Origin: an uncultured Clostridia bacterium
GTDB lineage: Bacteria > Bacillota > Clostridia > Christensenellales > Borkfalkiaceae
Direction: 5' to 3'
Length of the DNA stretch: 64,000 nt
Assembly: GCA_934271735.1 (NCBI GenBank)
Contig: CAKQSB010000003.1
Span: 62,001 to 126,000, forward strand
The translations under genes were made by a program, and so were the position numbers. Below the pieces are notes generated by a model. The model did no database searches and was not told the origin of the DNA. It worked only from the letters and a program-made list of their open reading frames with translations. This document shows, one piece after another, positions 1 to 9,143 of this stretch. How positions within the stretch are numbered: position 1 is the stretch's first letter; every line of letters begins with the position of its first letter.

Positions 1-313
1 GCCTTTGCTCTGCTTTTTGTAATTCCGCTTTCTTTTCCTTCGTATCGCGTTCAAAATCGTTACGAAGTTTAATCTCCTGCTCTTTTGCTTCGAGAATAGC
101 CTCTTTTTTTCTTGCCTTACATTCCTGTTCGGCGTCTTCTTTCATTTTCGCTATCACTTGTTCGGCAGTTTCGAGTTTCGCTTTTCTCACATTTTCGGAA
201 ATCATTCTTCCGAGGAAAAAACCGACAACGCCGAAAACGACGATGCACGCCGCGAGGATACCTATCCATCCTCCGGTCGGCATTAAAAGCAGGGAGTAAA
301 TGTAGTAGTTCAT
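1..313 (-). CDS. rny: Ribonuclease Y, N-terminal part (cut by window edge)
   Basis: Membrane-anchored endoribonuclease that starts mRNA decay. Only the first ~104 residues are visible. They read MNYYIYSLLLMPTGG, a single membrane helix (GILAACIVVFGVVGFFLG), then a strongly charged coiled coil rich in Lys, Glu and Ala. This is the normal N-terminus of RNase Y; the KH and HD domains lie outside the window. The start is fixed by an ATG at 313-311 with a GGGAGG SD a few bases before it. The gene has its own upstream promoter and is separated from dxs by a terminator. The family call rests on architecture and the N-terminal pattern, since no catalytic residues are in view. Confidence 0.85.
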   Translation of the reverse strand, partial: MNYYIYSLLLMPTGGWIGILAACIVVFGVVGFFLGRMISENVRKAKLETAEQVIAKMKEDAEQECKARKKEAILEAKEQEIKLRNDFERDTKEKKAELQKAEQR

Positions 314-392
314 TACACTACCTCCCGTGAATTTGTTAAGTAAAAACAAAAATTCTTTGAAAGTAAAGAATTTCGGTAATATACTTATTATA

Positions 393-421
393 TTTTAACC
401 TATATTTTATATAAAGTCAAT
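393..421 (-). promoter_or_regulatory. Putative sigma-A promoter of rny
   Basis: On the minus strand there is a -10 TAAAAT (398-393) and, 17 bases upstream, a -35-like ATGACT (421-416) in very AT-rich DNA. The leader of about 70 bases ends in the GGGAGG SD of rny. The -35 matches only TGAC of the consensus, so this is a moderate call. Confidence 0.45.
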
Positions 422-441
422 CTATTTAATGAACAATAAAA

Positions 442-481
442 GCCTTTCAAACAAATTTTTTAAAAAAAATGTTCGAAAGGC
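442..481 (-). terminator. Intrinsic terminator of dxs
   Basis: A 12-base stem with one mismatch (GCCTTTCGAACA pairing with TGTTTGAAAGGC, minus strand) closes an A/T-rich loop. It is followed by TTTTATTG. It sits 16 bases past the dxs stop codon. Confidence 0.8.
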
Positions 482-496
482 ACGATATTTTGTGTT

Positions 497-2302
497 TCAA
501 ATAAGTTTCGACACAATATTTTCTGTTGTAAGCCCTGCTTCCCTAAGCTGCGAAGCCGTTTCGGCATGATTTATAAATTTGTCCGGAAAAGCAATTACCG
601 ATAAATCCGCACAGATTTTATTTGCCGAAAAATACTCTGAAACCGAACTTCCGAAACCGCCGGAAACGACGTTTTCTTCGATTGTGATAACGTTTTTTCC
701 GCCGAGACTCATAAGAAAACTTTCGTCCAGAGGTTTAACGCTGCGGCAATTTACGACGGTTACTTTTTTATCCGTAGTACGCGCCGCGTCTTCGGCTATT
801 CTCAAAGCCCGCGCGCCGACGCACAAAAGAACGTTTTTCTCGGGGTTTTCTCTTGCCGAAATGTCGGAAAACTCCCATAAAGATTCGGAAATCGGCGTAT
901 GAAATACGAAGTCCGGATTTTCGCCGTTCGGATATCTTATCGCGCAAGGCGAAGAAAGAGAGAGACAATAAGAAAAAACGTCTTTGAGTTCCGTAATGTC
1001 TTTAACTGCAAACACGCGCATATTAGGAATCATTCCGAGATAAGACAAATCGAAAAGTCCCTGATGAGTCGCACCGTCGCTTCCGACCGCCCCCGCTCTG
1101 TCTACCATAAAAATTACGGGCAGATTCTGAAGACACACGTCTTGCATAATCTGGTCGTAAGCACGCTGCAAAAACGTCGAATAAACGCATACGACGGGCT
1201 TTAAACCGCCCGCCGCTTGCCCTGCGGCAAAAGACACGGCGTGTTCCTCGGCAATGCCGACGTCAAAAAACCTTTCGGGGAATTTTTCGGCAAACGAAGT
1301 CAATCCCGTTCCGTCTTTCATAGCGGCGCAAATTGCAGTAATTCTCTCGTCTTTTTCGGCTTTTTCCGAAATAATTTCGCCGACTGCTTTTGAAAAAGTA
1401 CATTCGCTGTGGGCAAAATTTTTACCAACGCCGTGATAAACTTCAGCGTTGTTTTCCGCGTCCGTAAGCCCTTTTCCTTTAACTGTTTTTAAATGCAGTA
1501 TAACTCCTCTGTCCGAATTCTTGACGTTTTCGAGTATCCTTGTAAGCTCGCCGATTTTGTTTCCGTTGAAAATTCCAACGTATTTAAACCCGAGAGAATC
1601 TATCACGGATAAGCCGTTGATACTTCTTTTTACAAAACGTTTAAAACGTTTCAAACCCTTTCCGATAAAACTTTTGCCTATGGTTTTTTCGAAAAACGAC
1701 ATAAATTTGCCGTACGATTTTCTCGTCGTAACCGTTGACATTATTTTATAAAATCCGTTGTTGTTCTTGGAAATCGACATCCCGTTATCGTTAAGGATTA
1801 TTATAAATTTTTTCGGTTTTTTTTCGTTCGTCGTAATTGCTTCGAGATTTTCGCCGTTAAAAAGCGACGCGTCGCCGACAAGATCGATAACGTAATAATC
1901 TTCTTTTAAAGCATCTCGCGCGGCGCAGTAACCGAGGCTCGCCGAAACGGAATTTCCTGCGTGCCCGGCTCCGAAAGCGTCGAAATCGCTTTCCGTACGG
2001 TTCGGGAAACCGCTCAATCCGCCCTCTTTTCTGATTGTCGGAAATCTGTCGTTTCTTCCGCTCAGTATCTTATGCGCGTAACACTGATGCCCGACGTCGA
2101 AAATAAGCTTATCTTTGGGAAAATCGAAACAATAATAAAGCGCGACGATAATCTCCGCAACGCCGAGGTTGGATGCAAGATGACCGCCGTTTTCGTTTAC
2201 GGTTTCGACGATTCTTTCTCTGATTTCGTCCGATAACGTTTCAAGTTGCCCGATATTCAGTTTTTTTACGTCCTCAGGCGTCGTTATGGTTTCGAGTATC
2301 AT
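497..2302 (-). CDS. dxs: 1-deoxy-D-xylulose-5-phosphate synthase
   Basis: Thiamine-diphosphate enzyme that condenses pyruvate and glyceraldehyde 3-phosphate, the first step of the MEP isoprenoid pathway. At 601 residues it is slightly shorter than the usual ~620. Visible signatures are DVGHQCYAHK near the N-terminus, the ThDP/Mg site VGDASLFNGEN and LNDNGMSIS, and in the pyrimidine-binding half DRAGAVGSDGATHQG. The usual GDG of the ThDP motif is GDA here. Another MEP gene, ispG, lies ~39 kb away in this window. The gene ends in its own terminator; upstream pepT is only 30 bases away, so dxs is probably the last gene of that operon. Confidence 0.95.
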   Translation of the reverse strand: MILETITTPEDVKKLNIGQLETLSDEIRERIVETVNENGGHLASNLGVAEIIVALYYCFDFPKDKLIFDVGHQCYAHKILSGRNDRFPTIRKEGGLSGFPNRTESDFDAFGAGHAGNSVSASLGYCAARDALKEDYYVIDLVGDASLFNGENLEAITTNEKKPKKFIIILNDNGMSISKNNNGFYKIMSTVTTRKSYGKFMSFFEKTIGKSFIGKGLKRFKRFVKRSINGLSVIDSLGFKYVGIFNGNKIGELTRILENVKNSDRGVILHLKTVKGKGLTDAENNAEVYHGVGKNFAHSECTFSKAVGEIISEKAEKDERITAICAAMKDGTGLTSFAEKFPERFFDVGIAEEHAVSFAAGQAAGGLKPVVCVYSTFLQRAYDQIMQDVCLQNLPVIFMVDRAGAVGSDGATHQGLFDLSYLGMIPNMRVFAVKDITELKDVFSYCLSLSSPCAIRYPNGENPDFVFHTPISESLWEFSDISARENPEKNVLLCVGARALRIAEDAARTTDKKVTVVNCRSVKPLDESFLMSLGGKNVITIEENVVSGGFGSSVSEYFSANKICADLSVIAFPDKFINHAETASQLREAGLTTENIVSKLI

Positions 2303-2332
2303 AAAAGCTAAATTCCAAATATCGTAATTACT

Positions 2333-3541
2333 TTAAAAATTCGCGTAAATATCTACGATTTTAAGAATTACTTCAACCATTTTTTCAAGAGCGTCGGAAG
2401 GAATGAATTCCCTTCTTCCGTGGAAGTTAAGACCGCCCGTCGAAAGGTTCGGGCAAGGAAGACCTTCGAAAGAAAGCCTTGCGCCGTCCGTTCCGCCTCT
2501 TATCGGAATAATCTTCGGCGTAATTCCGCATTCCGTCATAGCCTTTTCGGCGCTTTCGATGAGGTGAAAATTCTTTTTTATAACTTCGGACATATTGTAA
2601 TAACTGTCCTTAATTTCCGCTTCGAACGTTCCTTTTCCGTATTTTTCGTTGAGGAAATTTACGACGGAAGCGAAAAACGCTTTCTTATCCGTAAACTTTT
2701 TCATATCGTGGTCGCGGATAATATATTTCGCCGTCAAGCTTTCGACGCCGCCCGTAATCTCGTCTGCCATATAAAAGCCTTCGTACTTTTCGGTGTTCGC
2801 GGGGCGCATATTTTCCGGCAACATAGAATGAAATTCCGCGAAAAGATCTATCGCGTTTTTCATTTTGTTTTTCGCGCTGCCGGGGTGAATACTCGTTCCG
2901 TTTACGGTTAAAGTCGCCGAAGCCGCGTTAAAGTTCTCATACTCTATTTCTCCGAGTTCTCCGCCGTCTACGGTATACCCGAAATCCGCGCCGAATTTTT
3001 TTACGTTAAATAAATCCGTTCCGCGACCTATCTCCTCGTCCGGAGTGAAAGCGATAAGAATATCACCGTGCGGAATATTTTTGTCGGTCAGAAGTATTTC
3101 CGTAGCCGTCATAATTTCCGCAACACCCGCTTTATCGTCCGCACCTAAAAGCGTATTACCGTCGGTAACGATAAGTTTTTTGCCGACATAAGAAGCGAGT
3201 TCGGGTGTGTCTTCCAAGGAAATTACCGTTCCGTTTTCCAAAACGACTTCTTTTCCGTTGCAAACGACTTCTTTCGGAGCGATATTTTTTCCGCTTACCG
3301 CGGGCGAAGTATCCACATGAGAAATAAAGCAAAGCCTTTTCAGACCTTTTTTATTTGCGGGAATCAACGCCGTAACGTATCCGTTCTCGTCCTGCTCCGC
3401 TTTCGCCCCCATTAAGGAAAGCTCGGCGCATAAATCTTTCAATAAGACGGTCTGACCGGACGTACTCGGACAGGTTGCCGAGTTTTCGTCGGACGTGGTT
3501 TCGTATTTTACGTATTTTAAAAATCTTTCTTTTGCGTTCAT
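2333..3541 (-). CDS. pepT: Peptidase T (tripeptide aminopeptidase, M20)
   Basis: Cytoplasmic di-zinc exopeptidase that removes the N-terminal residue from tripeptides. The 402-residue length is typical. Metal and catalytic motifs of the M20B family are present: HVDTSP, GADDKAG (bridging Asp), PDEEIGRGTD (catalytic Glu pair) and, near the C-terminus, RGGTDGARLS. It overlaps the upstream HD-domain gene by 4 bases (ATGA), which suggests coupled translation, and forms a small peptide-degradation group with the M18 aminopeptidase two genes upstream. Confidence 0.95.
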   Translation of the reverse strand: MNAKERFLKYVKYETTSDENSATCPSTSGQTVLLKDLCAELSLMGAKAEQDENGYVTALIPANKKGLKRLCFISHVDTSPAVSGKNIAPKEVVCNGKEVVLENGTVISLEDTPELASYVGKKLIVTDGNTLLGADDKAGVAEIMTATEILLTDKNIPHGDILIAFTPDEEIGRGTDLFNVKKFGADFGYTVDGGELGEIEYENFNAASATLTVNGTSIHPGSAKNKMKNAIDLFAEFHSMLPENMRPANTEKYEGFYMADEITGGVESLTAKYIIRDHDMKKFTDKKAFFASVVNFLNEKYGKGTFEAEIKDSYYNMSEVIKKNFHLIESAEKAMTECGITPKIIPIRGGTDGARLSFEGLPCPNLSTGGLNFHGRREFIPSDALEKMVEVILKIVDIYANF

Positions 3542-4017
3542 ACCAATTTTTTATTCTTCTCCGAAAATATTTCCGCCATAGAACATTTTCTGTCCATCAT
3601 AATAAGTATCCACGCCTCCTTGCATTTCGGAAAATGCAAGAGATTGAGCGGAAACATATGACTTTCGATAATATTCTTTTCTTTTGAGGTAAGCCCGTAA
3701 TCTTTCTCCGCGTTTTTCGCAGCGGTAAGCGCGTGCTTGAAACCGTGAAAAGTAAATTTCGGCGTAAGATGCCAGTCGTAAAGATAATAGTCGTGCAAAA
3801 GCGCGGCTTTAACGAGTGATTTTAAATCGCAATCGATTTGTTTTTCGACAGCGTACTTATAACATTCTTTTGCGACGCTCACGCTGTGATCAAAAGTCGA
3901 AACGTCGGAATGGGCGATATAATTTTTCATCGACAAGTACTTATCGGTAAAACAAATCTCGTTATACAATTCCTCGAAAAGCGAATAATCTATAAATATT
4001 TCCCTGTTATTTCTCAT
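3538..4017 (-). CDS. Small HD-domain protein, probable phosphohydrolase
   Basis: A 159-residue protein with an HD-type metal site: His44 in TFDHSV, His75-Asp76 in ALLHDYYLYDW and a later ESHMFPL, the order expected for HD phosphohydrolases. No second domain is visible. It is translationally coupled at both ends: its ATG overlaps the stop of the M18 gene and its stop overlaps the pepT start (ATGA in both cases), and it has no clear SD of its own. Substrate unknown; nucleotide or other phosphomonoester hydrolysis is the family norm. Its place between two peptidases gives no direct functional hint. Confidence 0.75.
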   Translation of the reverse strand: MRNNREIFIDYSLFEELYNEICFTDKYLSMKNYIAHSDVSTFDHSVSVAKECYKYAVEKQIDCDLKSLVKAALLHDYYLYDWHLTPKFTFHGFKHALTAAKNAEKDYGLTSKEKNIIESHMFPLNLLHFPKCKEAWILIMMDRKCSMAEIFSEKNKKLV

Positions 4018-5417
4018 TTTATGAACGCCGCGAACGCCTCGTAAGTGCTGTAGAGGTCGCCCTTGGAGATCACTTCGTAAGGAGCGTGCATAGAAATAAC
4101 CGGTACGCCGATATCGATTGTGTCGATGTTGAGTTTCGCAAGGTATTTGGCTACCGTTCCGCCACCGCCCGCGTCGACTTTACCGAGTTCGGCAGTCTGC
4201 CAGATTATACCGTTTGAGTCGAAAATCTTTCTGATTCTTCCGCAAAGTTCTGCGCTTGCGTCGCTCGAACCGCCTTTACCACCCGAACCCGTGAATTTAC
4301 ATATAGAAGTTCCGTAAGACACAAGGCTCGAATTTCTCTTTTCGTAAACGCCCGCGTAATTAGGATCGTAGCCTGCGGTTACGTCTGCGGAAAGGCAAAC
4401 GCTGTTTGCCCTGACGAGCGCGGAAGGCTGATTTTCGGATGCGGCGATAACGTCGATGATATCTTCGTAAACCTTACACTGCATACCGGTAGTTCCCTCG
4501 CTGCCGATTTCTTCTTTATCGGCGAGAACGACCAGAACGGTATGCTTTTCGTCCTCGGTATCGAGAAGCGAAGTAAGCGCGGGATAGGAACAAACTCTGT
4601 CGTCGTGTCCGTACGCGCCGATGAGCGCTCTGTCAAAGCCGATATCGCGGGCTTTAAAAGCGGGTACTACGCAAAGTTCCGCGCTCAGAAAGTCGCTTTC
4701 GACCATTCCGTAATCGTCGTGAAGATGCTTTAAAACATTGAGTTTGATAGAGTCTTTCACGTCGTCGTCCTTAAACGGAATTCCGCCGACGAGAACGTTT
4801 AAAGTCTCCCCGTCGATCGCCTGAGAAAGCGGCTTGGAATTCTGCTCTCTCGAAAGGTGAGGAAGAAGGTCGTTGATATAAAATACGGGGTCTGTTTCCG
4901 CTTCGCCGATTGCTATATCAACCGACTTTCCGTTTTTTAAAACAACAGTCCCGTGAAGAGCGAGCGGGATTGCCGTCCACTGATATTTCTTAATTCCGCC
5001 GTAATAATGCGTTTTGAAAAACGCCATCGAAGAATCCTCGTACAAAGGATTCTGTTTAAGATCGAGTCTCGGAGAGTCGATATGCGAAGCCAAAATTCTG
5101 ATACCGTCCGCACCGACGTTTTCAGAGCCGATTTTGAACACGGCAAGGCTCTTGAATCTGTTGTTGTAATAATATTTTCCGCCTTTAACAAGCTTATCGC
5201 CGAAACGGTATTCTTTGAAACCTTTGGCTTTGCAAAGTTCGATGGAAGTTTTGACAGCTTCTCTTTCGGTCTTCGAACTGTCTATGTATTTTTTATATTC
5301 CTCGGCGTAATCGAAAGTTTTTTTAAGTCTTTCGTCGTCTGCCTTAAGGAAAAAGTTGTCTTTTTTATACGAGAGTTCTTTTTCGAGTTTCATCCCTTCG
5401 GATTTCTTTTTATCCAT
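4014..5417 (-). CDS. M18 family zinc aminopeptidase
   Basis: A 467-residue cytoplasmic metallo-aminopeptidase that trims N-terminal residues from peptides. M18 hallmarks are ILASHIDSPRLDLK (first metal His and Asp), VLADKEEIGSEGTTG (catalytic Glu pair), SADVTAGYD, and a final GVPVISMHAPYEV with the C-terminal metal His. The start MDKKKSEGMK has a clear GGAG SD. It heads an operon with the HD protein and pepT, driven by the promoter at 5493-5521. Related proteins are called ApeA/ApeB or Lap4; I cannot choose a symbol from sequence alone. Confidence 0.93.
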   Translation of the reverse strand: MDKKKSEGMKLEKELSYKKDNFFLKADDERLKKTFDYAEEYKKYIDSSKTEREAVKTSIELCKAKGFKEYRFGDKLVKGGKYYYNNRFKSLAVFKIGSENVGADGIRILASHIDSPRLDLKQNPLYEDSSMAFFKTHYYGGIKKYQWTAIPLALHGTVVLKNGKSVDIAIGEAETDPVFYINDLLPHLSREQNSKPLSQAIDGETLNVLVGGIPFKDDDVKDSIKLNVLKHLHDDYGMVESDFLSAELCVVPAFKARDIGFDRALIGAYGHDDRVCSYPALTSLLDTEDEKHTVLVVLADKEEIGSEGTTGMQCKVYEDIIDVIAASENQPSALVRANSVCLSADVTAGYDPNYAGVYEKRNSSLVSYGTSICKFTGSGGKGGSSDASAELCGRIRKIFDSNGIIWQTAELGKVDAGGGGTVAKYLAKLNIDTIDIGVPVISMHAPYEVISKGDLYSTYEAFAAFIK

Positions 5418-5439
5418 AAGTTTCTCCTTTCGCTATGCG

Positions 5440-5464
5440 GATATTTCCGGTTTCAATCCGCTTT
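5440..5464 (-). promoter_or_regulatory. Small hairpin in the leader of the M18 gene
   Basis: GCGGAT and ATCCGC form a 6-base stem around a 13-base spacer, between the promoter and the SD of the M18 aminopeptidase. There is no U-tract, so it is not a terminator. It could be a leader structure or mRNA stabiliser; function unknown. Confidence 0.35.
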
Positions 5465-5492
5465 AACCCGCGCGCGTATTTTTATTATATTT

Positions 5493-5521
5493 ATACTAAC
5501 ATATTATTATGATAATTGTAA
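5493..5521 (-). promoter_or_regulatory. Putative sigma-A promoter of the M18-HD-pepT-dxs operon
   Basis: Minus strand -35 TTACAA (5521-5516), 17-base spacer, -10 TAGTAT (5498-5493). The leader is ~70 bases. The remaining ~130 bases up to the end of the next gene (5655) are AT-rich and show no ORF or obvious terminator. Confidence 0.5.
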
Positions 5522-5654
5522 GTTTTTTCGATGTGAAAAAATTATTTTTTGTCTTTTTTTAAAAATTTTCGGTCGAATAATTTTTCAAATCGGAAACAGA
5601 GGTTTTGCGAAAGCATATCCGAAAGAAACATAAGTTTATCCGAATGAAATTTCT

Positions 5655-7658
5655 CTACTCGTCCCGCCTGAATTTCAGGCTTGTTTTTTCTTTAAGAAAT
5701 TTTTTGAAGAAAAAACCGTTATTATCCAACGGGATCAGCATTGTATCGAGATGTCCGTATTCATTGTCGAGAAAACTGTATAACCTTTGATAACTTTCGG
5801 ATAACGCCGTTTTATCGGTGTTTTTAACTTTAAACCCTAAAACGGTTATTTGTTTACCTTTTTTGGGTATTATGTCGCTTATATAAACCGAGCAAACATT
5901 TTCATCTTTTGTTGCGAAACCGACGATATCCGAAATCGCTTCCGTACTTATTTTTGTTGGAACGAAGATACCTCGGATATCGAATTTGTTTTTATTTTTA
6001 TTCAGAATATACTCGCGCGTCGTTTCGTGTTTCAGCTTGGTAAATTCCGCATATTTCTGTACGTTTCCGCTTTTCGAAATATAGTCCGCGAGAATTGTTA
6101 AAACCCTTTCCGTATAATTGTCGTTTTTCATCGACTCGACTAAACAGTCTATTCCTCTGTCATCTTTAATCGTTAAATACGTCAAGCCCTCCTCAAATAG
6201 CAGTTCCGAAGACCTATCACCATTTTCGGTTAATTTATTATAAATTTTGATAGATTTTTCAAATGAGCCCGCAATTTTGTAACATTCCGCTATATTCAGA
6301 AGTTCCCGTCGCTCCGTAAAGGCGCTTTCGTTGCTTTCGTATCTTGCGATTTTCGTCAGAACGTATTCGTAATTTTCTTTGCGGGATTCGTAATCCTCTT
6401 TGATATATTCATAGTTGATCGAATTCGCAATATTTAAAATGTTTTCGTATTCTTCGTCGCGCGGCTTATCGAAATTTATCGGAATATTATCCGTATTCGC
6501 GTTCAGATCGGAAATTTTCTCCGCAAACGTTCTTTCCACCGGAATTTCGGACGGAAGTTTCCTTTGTATTTCCTCTTCCCATTCGCTACCGTAAAGCCCG
6601 TAAAAAACAAAAAATTCGTCAAGAATAAACGTTCCGTACGTCGCGGCGTTCAGCGAGGAAGAAAACAATTCCTTATTCAGATTGCACCTTTCGTCGTTCA
6701 CAAACGATTCGTAAACCTTGTATTTCATAAACGCTTGAGCGTACGGCTTAGAATAAGGAGTTTGCGCAAGCATTTTATCGGTAATCGACGAACATTCTCT
6801 TTCGATGAATACTTTATTGCAATACGGTCTTTCGTTTTCTCTCATAAGAATAAGCCCGAAAACTTTCGCGGAAAACGGAGCTTTAGACAATATAAACTCA
6901 TATCTGTCGAGATACGAATCGGCTTTAAGAATCTTTTCGGTCTGTTCGCCTTTTTTGAGAAGAATTGTCCTGTATATCGCCGCCTTCAATTCTTCGTCGT
7001 TCAAAATCTGATAAGCGGTTATCCCTATATGGAGTTCGTATTTTCCTTCGCGTTTGAAAAAATCGATTTCAGAGCCGAAAGAGATAAAAATTGTCGCTTT
7101 TTTTATTCCGAAGGCGTCAAGAACATTCTCCGCAAGGGCGTATAACCGCGGAAATTCTTTTTTTTCGATTAAGATATCGGGGGTGTAATATTCGTCTTTT
7201 AAAAGAAAATAATCCACTTCGACAATCAGCACGTCGGAAGTTAAGACGACGATCGCAATGGTTGCCGGATAAATAAAAGCAAGCAGCGAAGCGAGTGCGA
7301 AACACGCGAAAATACACGCCTCGCAAAAAACGAGATACGTTTTAAGCGCCGTATTCAAAAAACGAATTCGCTTGAAATAACGCAACGTATCGTATCTCGC
7401 GAAATTACTTTTTTCGACAATCATCCGGTAAACCTTTTCAGGGTCTTCGCGAAGATCTTTTGCCTTTATTATTTTTCTGACGATAATGTTTCCGAGAAAT
7501 ATCGCAAACAATAAAGTCGTTAAAACCACTAAAGCTATCGAAGCAACTTCGAGAAGCGAACTTTCTTCCAGAAATATCTTTCCCGGAAACGCAAACAACA
7601 GCGCAATTGCGATTGTAAACGCAAACGATAACGTCACCCTAAAAAAATACTTTTTCAT
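5655..7658 (-). CDS. Membrane protein with degenerate M48-like peptidase domain and TPR-like tail
   Basis: A 667-residue protein not matching a named family I know. It has two N-terminal membrane helices (about residues 7-25 and 37-60) and another hydrophobic block (~103-150). Residues ~168-235 follow the M48/Ste24 layout: FPRLYALAENVLDAFGIKKA, then LHIGITAYQILNDEELKAAI. Where M48 enzymes have HExxH, it reads YRTIL (229-233). A later IERECSSITDKML resembles the REREADR region but lacks a clean metal Glu. The C-terminal third looks TPR-like (SFEKSIKIYNKL and similar). I infer a non-catalytic M48 relative. The start MKKYFF is chosen because its ATG overlaps the rpe stop by 4 bases and precedes the first membrane helix. 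It is the last gene of the yicC-to-rpe series. Confidence 0.6.
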   Translation of the reverse strand: MKKYFFRVTLSFAFTIAIALLFAFPGKIFLEESSLLEVASIALVVLTTLLFAIFLGNIIVRKIIKAKDLREDPEKVYRMIVEKSNFARYDTLRYFKRIRFLNTALKTYLVFCEACIFACFALASLLAFIYPATIAIVVLTSDVLIVEVDYFLLKDEYYTPDILIEKKEFPRLYALAENVLDAFGIKKATIFISFGSEIDFFKREGKYELHIGITAYQILNDEELKAAIYRTILLKKGEQTEKILKADSYLDRYEFILSKAPFSAKVFGLILMRENERPYCNKVFIERECSSITDKMLAQTPYSKPYAQAFMKYKVYESFVNDERCNLNKELFSSSLNAATYGTFILDEFFVFYGLYGSEWEEEIQRKLPSEIPVERTFAEKISDLNANTDNIPINFDKPRDEEYENILNIANSINYEYIKEDYESRKENYEYVLTKIARYESNESAFTERRELLNIAECYKIAGSFEKSIKIYNKLTENGDRSSELLFEEGLTYLTIKDDRGIDCLVESMKNDNYTERVLTILADYISKSGNVQKYAEFTKLKHETTREYILNKNKNKFDIRGIFVPTKISTEAISDIVGFATKDENVCSVYISDIIPKKGKQITVLGFKVKNTDKTALSESYQRLYSFLDNEYGHLDTMLIPLDNNGFFFKKFLKEKTSLKFRRDE

Positions 7659-8317
7659 ATCCCTCTTAAATCTTCTATAGCCTTTCGTCGGTTTTTCGCG
7701 CCGAACACCGCGCTCCCGGCAACGAGAACGTCGCACCCGGCGGCAATTGCTCTTTTCGAAGTTTCGCCGTTTATACCGCCGTCTATTTCAAGAATACAAT
7801 CAAGCCCGTTTTTATCGATAATTTCCCTGATTTTTTTACATTTTTCCAGAACGCCGGCTATAAACGACTGCCCGCCGAAACCGGGGAAAACGCTCATTAC
7901 GAGAACCATATCGCAAAGCGGAATTTCGTTTAAAACATTTTCAACCGGCGTATCGGGATTTATGACAAGCCCGCATTTAACGCCGCAGGATTTAATAAGT
8001 TTTAAAACCTCGCCCAGATTTTCTTTGCAAGCCTCATAATGCACAGTTACATAATCCGCGCCCGCTTCGGCAAATTTTTTAACGTATTTTTCGGGCGAAA
8101 CAATCATCAAGTGACAATCGAGCGGCGTTTTTCCCGACAATTTTTTAAGGTCGGCAACCATTTTTATACCGAAAGTAATATTCGGAACGAAAACGCCGTC
8201 CATAACGTCGAGATGAATAATATCCGCGCCCGCTTCGATTACGTTTTTAATCTCTTCGCCCATTTTCGAAAAATCCGCCGAAAGCATCGACGGAGCGATT
8301 TTAATATTTTTTTCCAT
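7655..8317 (-). CDS. rpe: Ribulose-phosphate 3-epimerase
   Basis: Interconverts D-ribulose 5-phosphate and D-xylulose 5-phosphate in the pentose phosphate pathway. A 220-residue TIM barrel. Metal and catalytic residues sit in PSMLSADFS, HLDVMDGVFVPN, LDCHLMI and LEIDGGI; the phosphate loop is AGSAVFG. An SD (AAGGAAA) lies inside the end of rsgA, and the two genes overlap by 17 bases. The rsgA-rpe pairing is standard in Bacillota. Confidence 0.96.
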   Translation of the reverse strand: MEKNIKIAPSMLSADFSKMGEEIKNVIEAGADIIHLDVMDGVFVPNITFGIKMVADLKKLSGKTPLDCHLMIVSPEKYVKKFAEAGADYVTVHYEACKENLGEVLKLIKSCGVKCGLVINPDTPVENVLNEIPLCDMVLVMSVFPGFGGQSFIAGVLEKCKKIREIIDKNGLDCILEIDGGINGETSKRAIAAGCDVLVAGSAVFGAKNRRKAIEDLRGI

Positions 8318-9143
8318 TTTGTATTTCCTTTAAAATTTCGGTATACCTTAAATACCTTTCTTTTTCGATCAAACCTGCTTTAACAGCGTTTTTTATCGCG
8401 CAATCGGGTTCGTTTAAATGCTTGCAATCGTTAAATCTGCACTGCCCGAGATAGGGAAGAAATTCCGCAAAAGCGTGCGGAAGTTCGTCTGCCGCAAGAG
8501 ATAAATCTATCGACGAAAACCCCGGTGTATCCATAATTTCCGCGCCGTCCTTTTCGATAATTTCCGCAACGGTCGTTGTCTGTTTTCCGCGCTCGGTTTT
8601 CCTGCTTACTTCGCCGGTCTGTCTGTTTTCGTTGAAAATTTTATTTAATATCGAGGTTTTTCCGACGGCTGACTGCCCCGTGAACACTGTTAGTTTCCCC
8701 GAAATATACGAAAATAAATCCTCTACCCCTTCGCCCGTTTTCGCCGAAACTCTGAAAATTTTTTTTACCGCTTTCGAGTAATTTTTTTCAACCATTGCCG
8801 CTGTTTCGTCGCCGATATCGAGTTTGTTTACGACAAGTAAAGCTTCCACGCCGTACATAGCGCAAACACCCAAAAGCTTATCGATAAGATAAAAATCTGG
8901 TTCCGGCGGCTTACCGATCACGACGGCTATAATGTCGATATTTGCGACGTTCGGGCGGCGAAATCTGTTTTTTCTCGGACAAACTTCCGTTATGACCGCA
9001 TTTTCGATTTTTACGTTATCGCCCGTAACAATGCCGTCGGATTTAATTTTAAGCGAGCCTTTAGCCGTACAAACGACCGTTTCGCCGTTTGCTTTGACGA
9101 AATATTTTCCCGAATGAATTTTAAGAACTTTTCCTTCAGTCAG
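8301..9143 (-). CDS. rsgA: Ribosome small-subunit GTPase A, probable CTG start
   Basis: Circularly permuted GTPase for late 30S maturation. Permuted G motifs are visible: NKLD (G4), GQSAVGKTS (G1) and DTPGFSS (G3), followed by the zinc-binding tail (CRFNDCKHLNEPDCA). A call beginning at MIGKPPEP (GTG at 8921) would lose the N-terminal OB domain. The reading frame stays open 74 codons further and encodes a normal OB segment (TEGKVLKIHSGKYFV... to NRFRRPNVANID). The only plausible start is CTG at 9143-9141, preceded by GGGGAGGAG at 7 bases; an in-frame TAA lies 24 bases upstream of the CTG and there is no ATG, GTG or TTG. This gives 280 residues, the family length, and an 8-base overlap with rlmN. 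Confidence 0.88.
   Translation of the reverse strand: MTEGKVLKIHSGKYFVKANGETVVCTAKGSLKIKSDGIVTGDNVKIENAVITEVCPRKNRFRRPNVANIDIIAVVIGKPPEPDFYLIDKLLGVCAMYGVEALLVVNKLDIGDETAAMVEKNYSKAVKKIFRVSAKTGEGVEDLFSYISGKLTVFTGQSAVGKTSILNKIFNENRQTGEVSRKTERGKQTTTVAEIIEKDGAEIMDTPGFSSIDLSLAADELPHAFAEFLPYLGQCRFNDCKHLNEPDCAIKNAVKAGLIEKERYLRYTEILKEIQNGKKY

Noticed and set aside
8301..8921. rsgA as a 206-residue protein starting at GTG
   Set aside because: It would lack the OB domain, whose sequence is present in frame immediately upstream.
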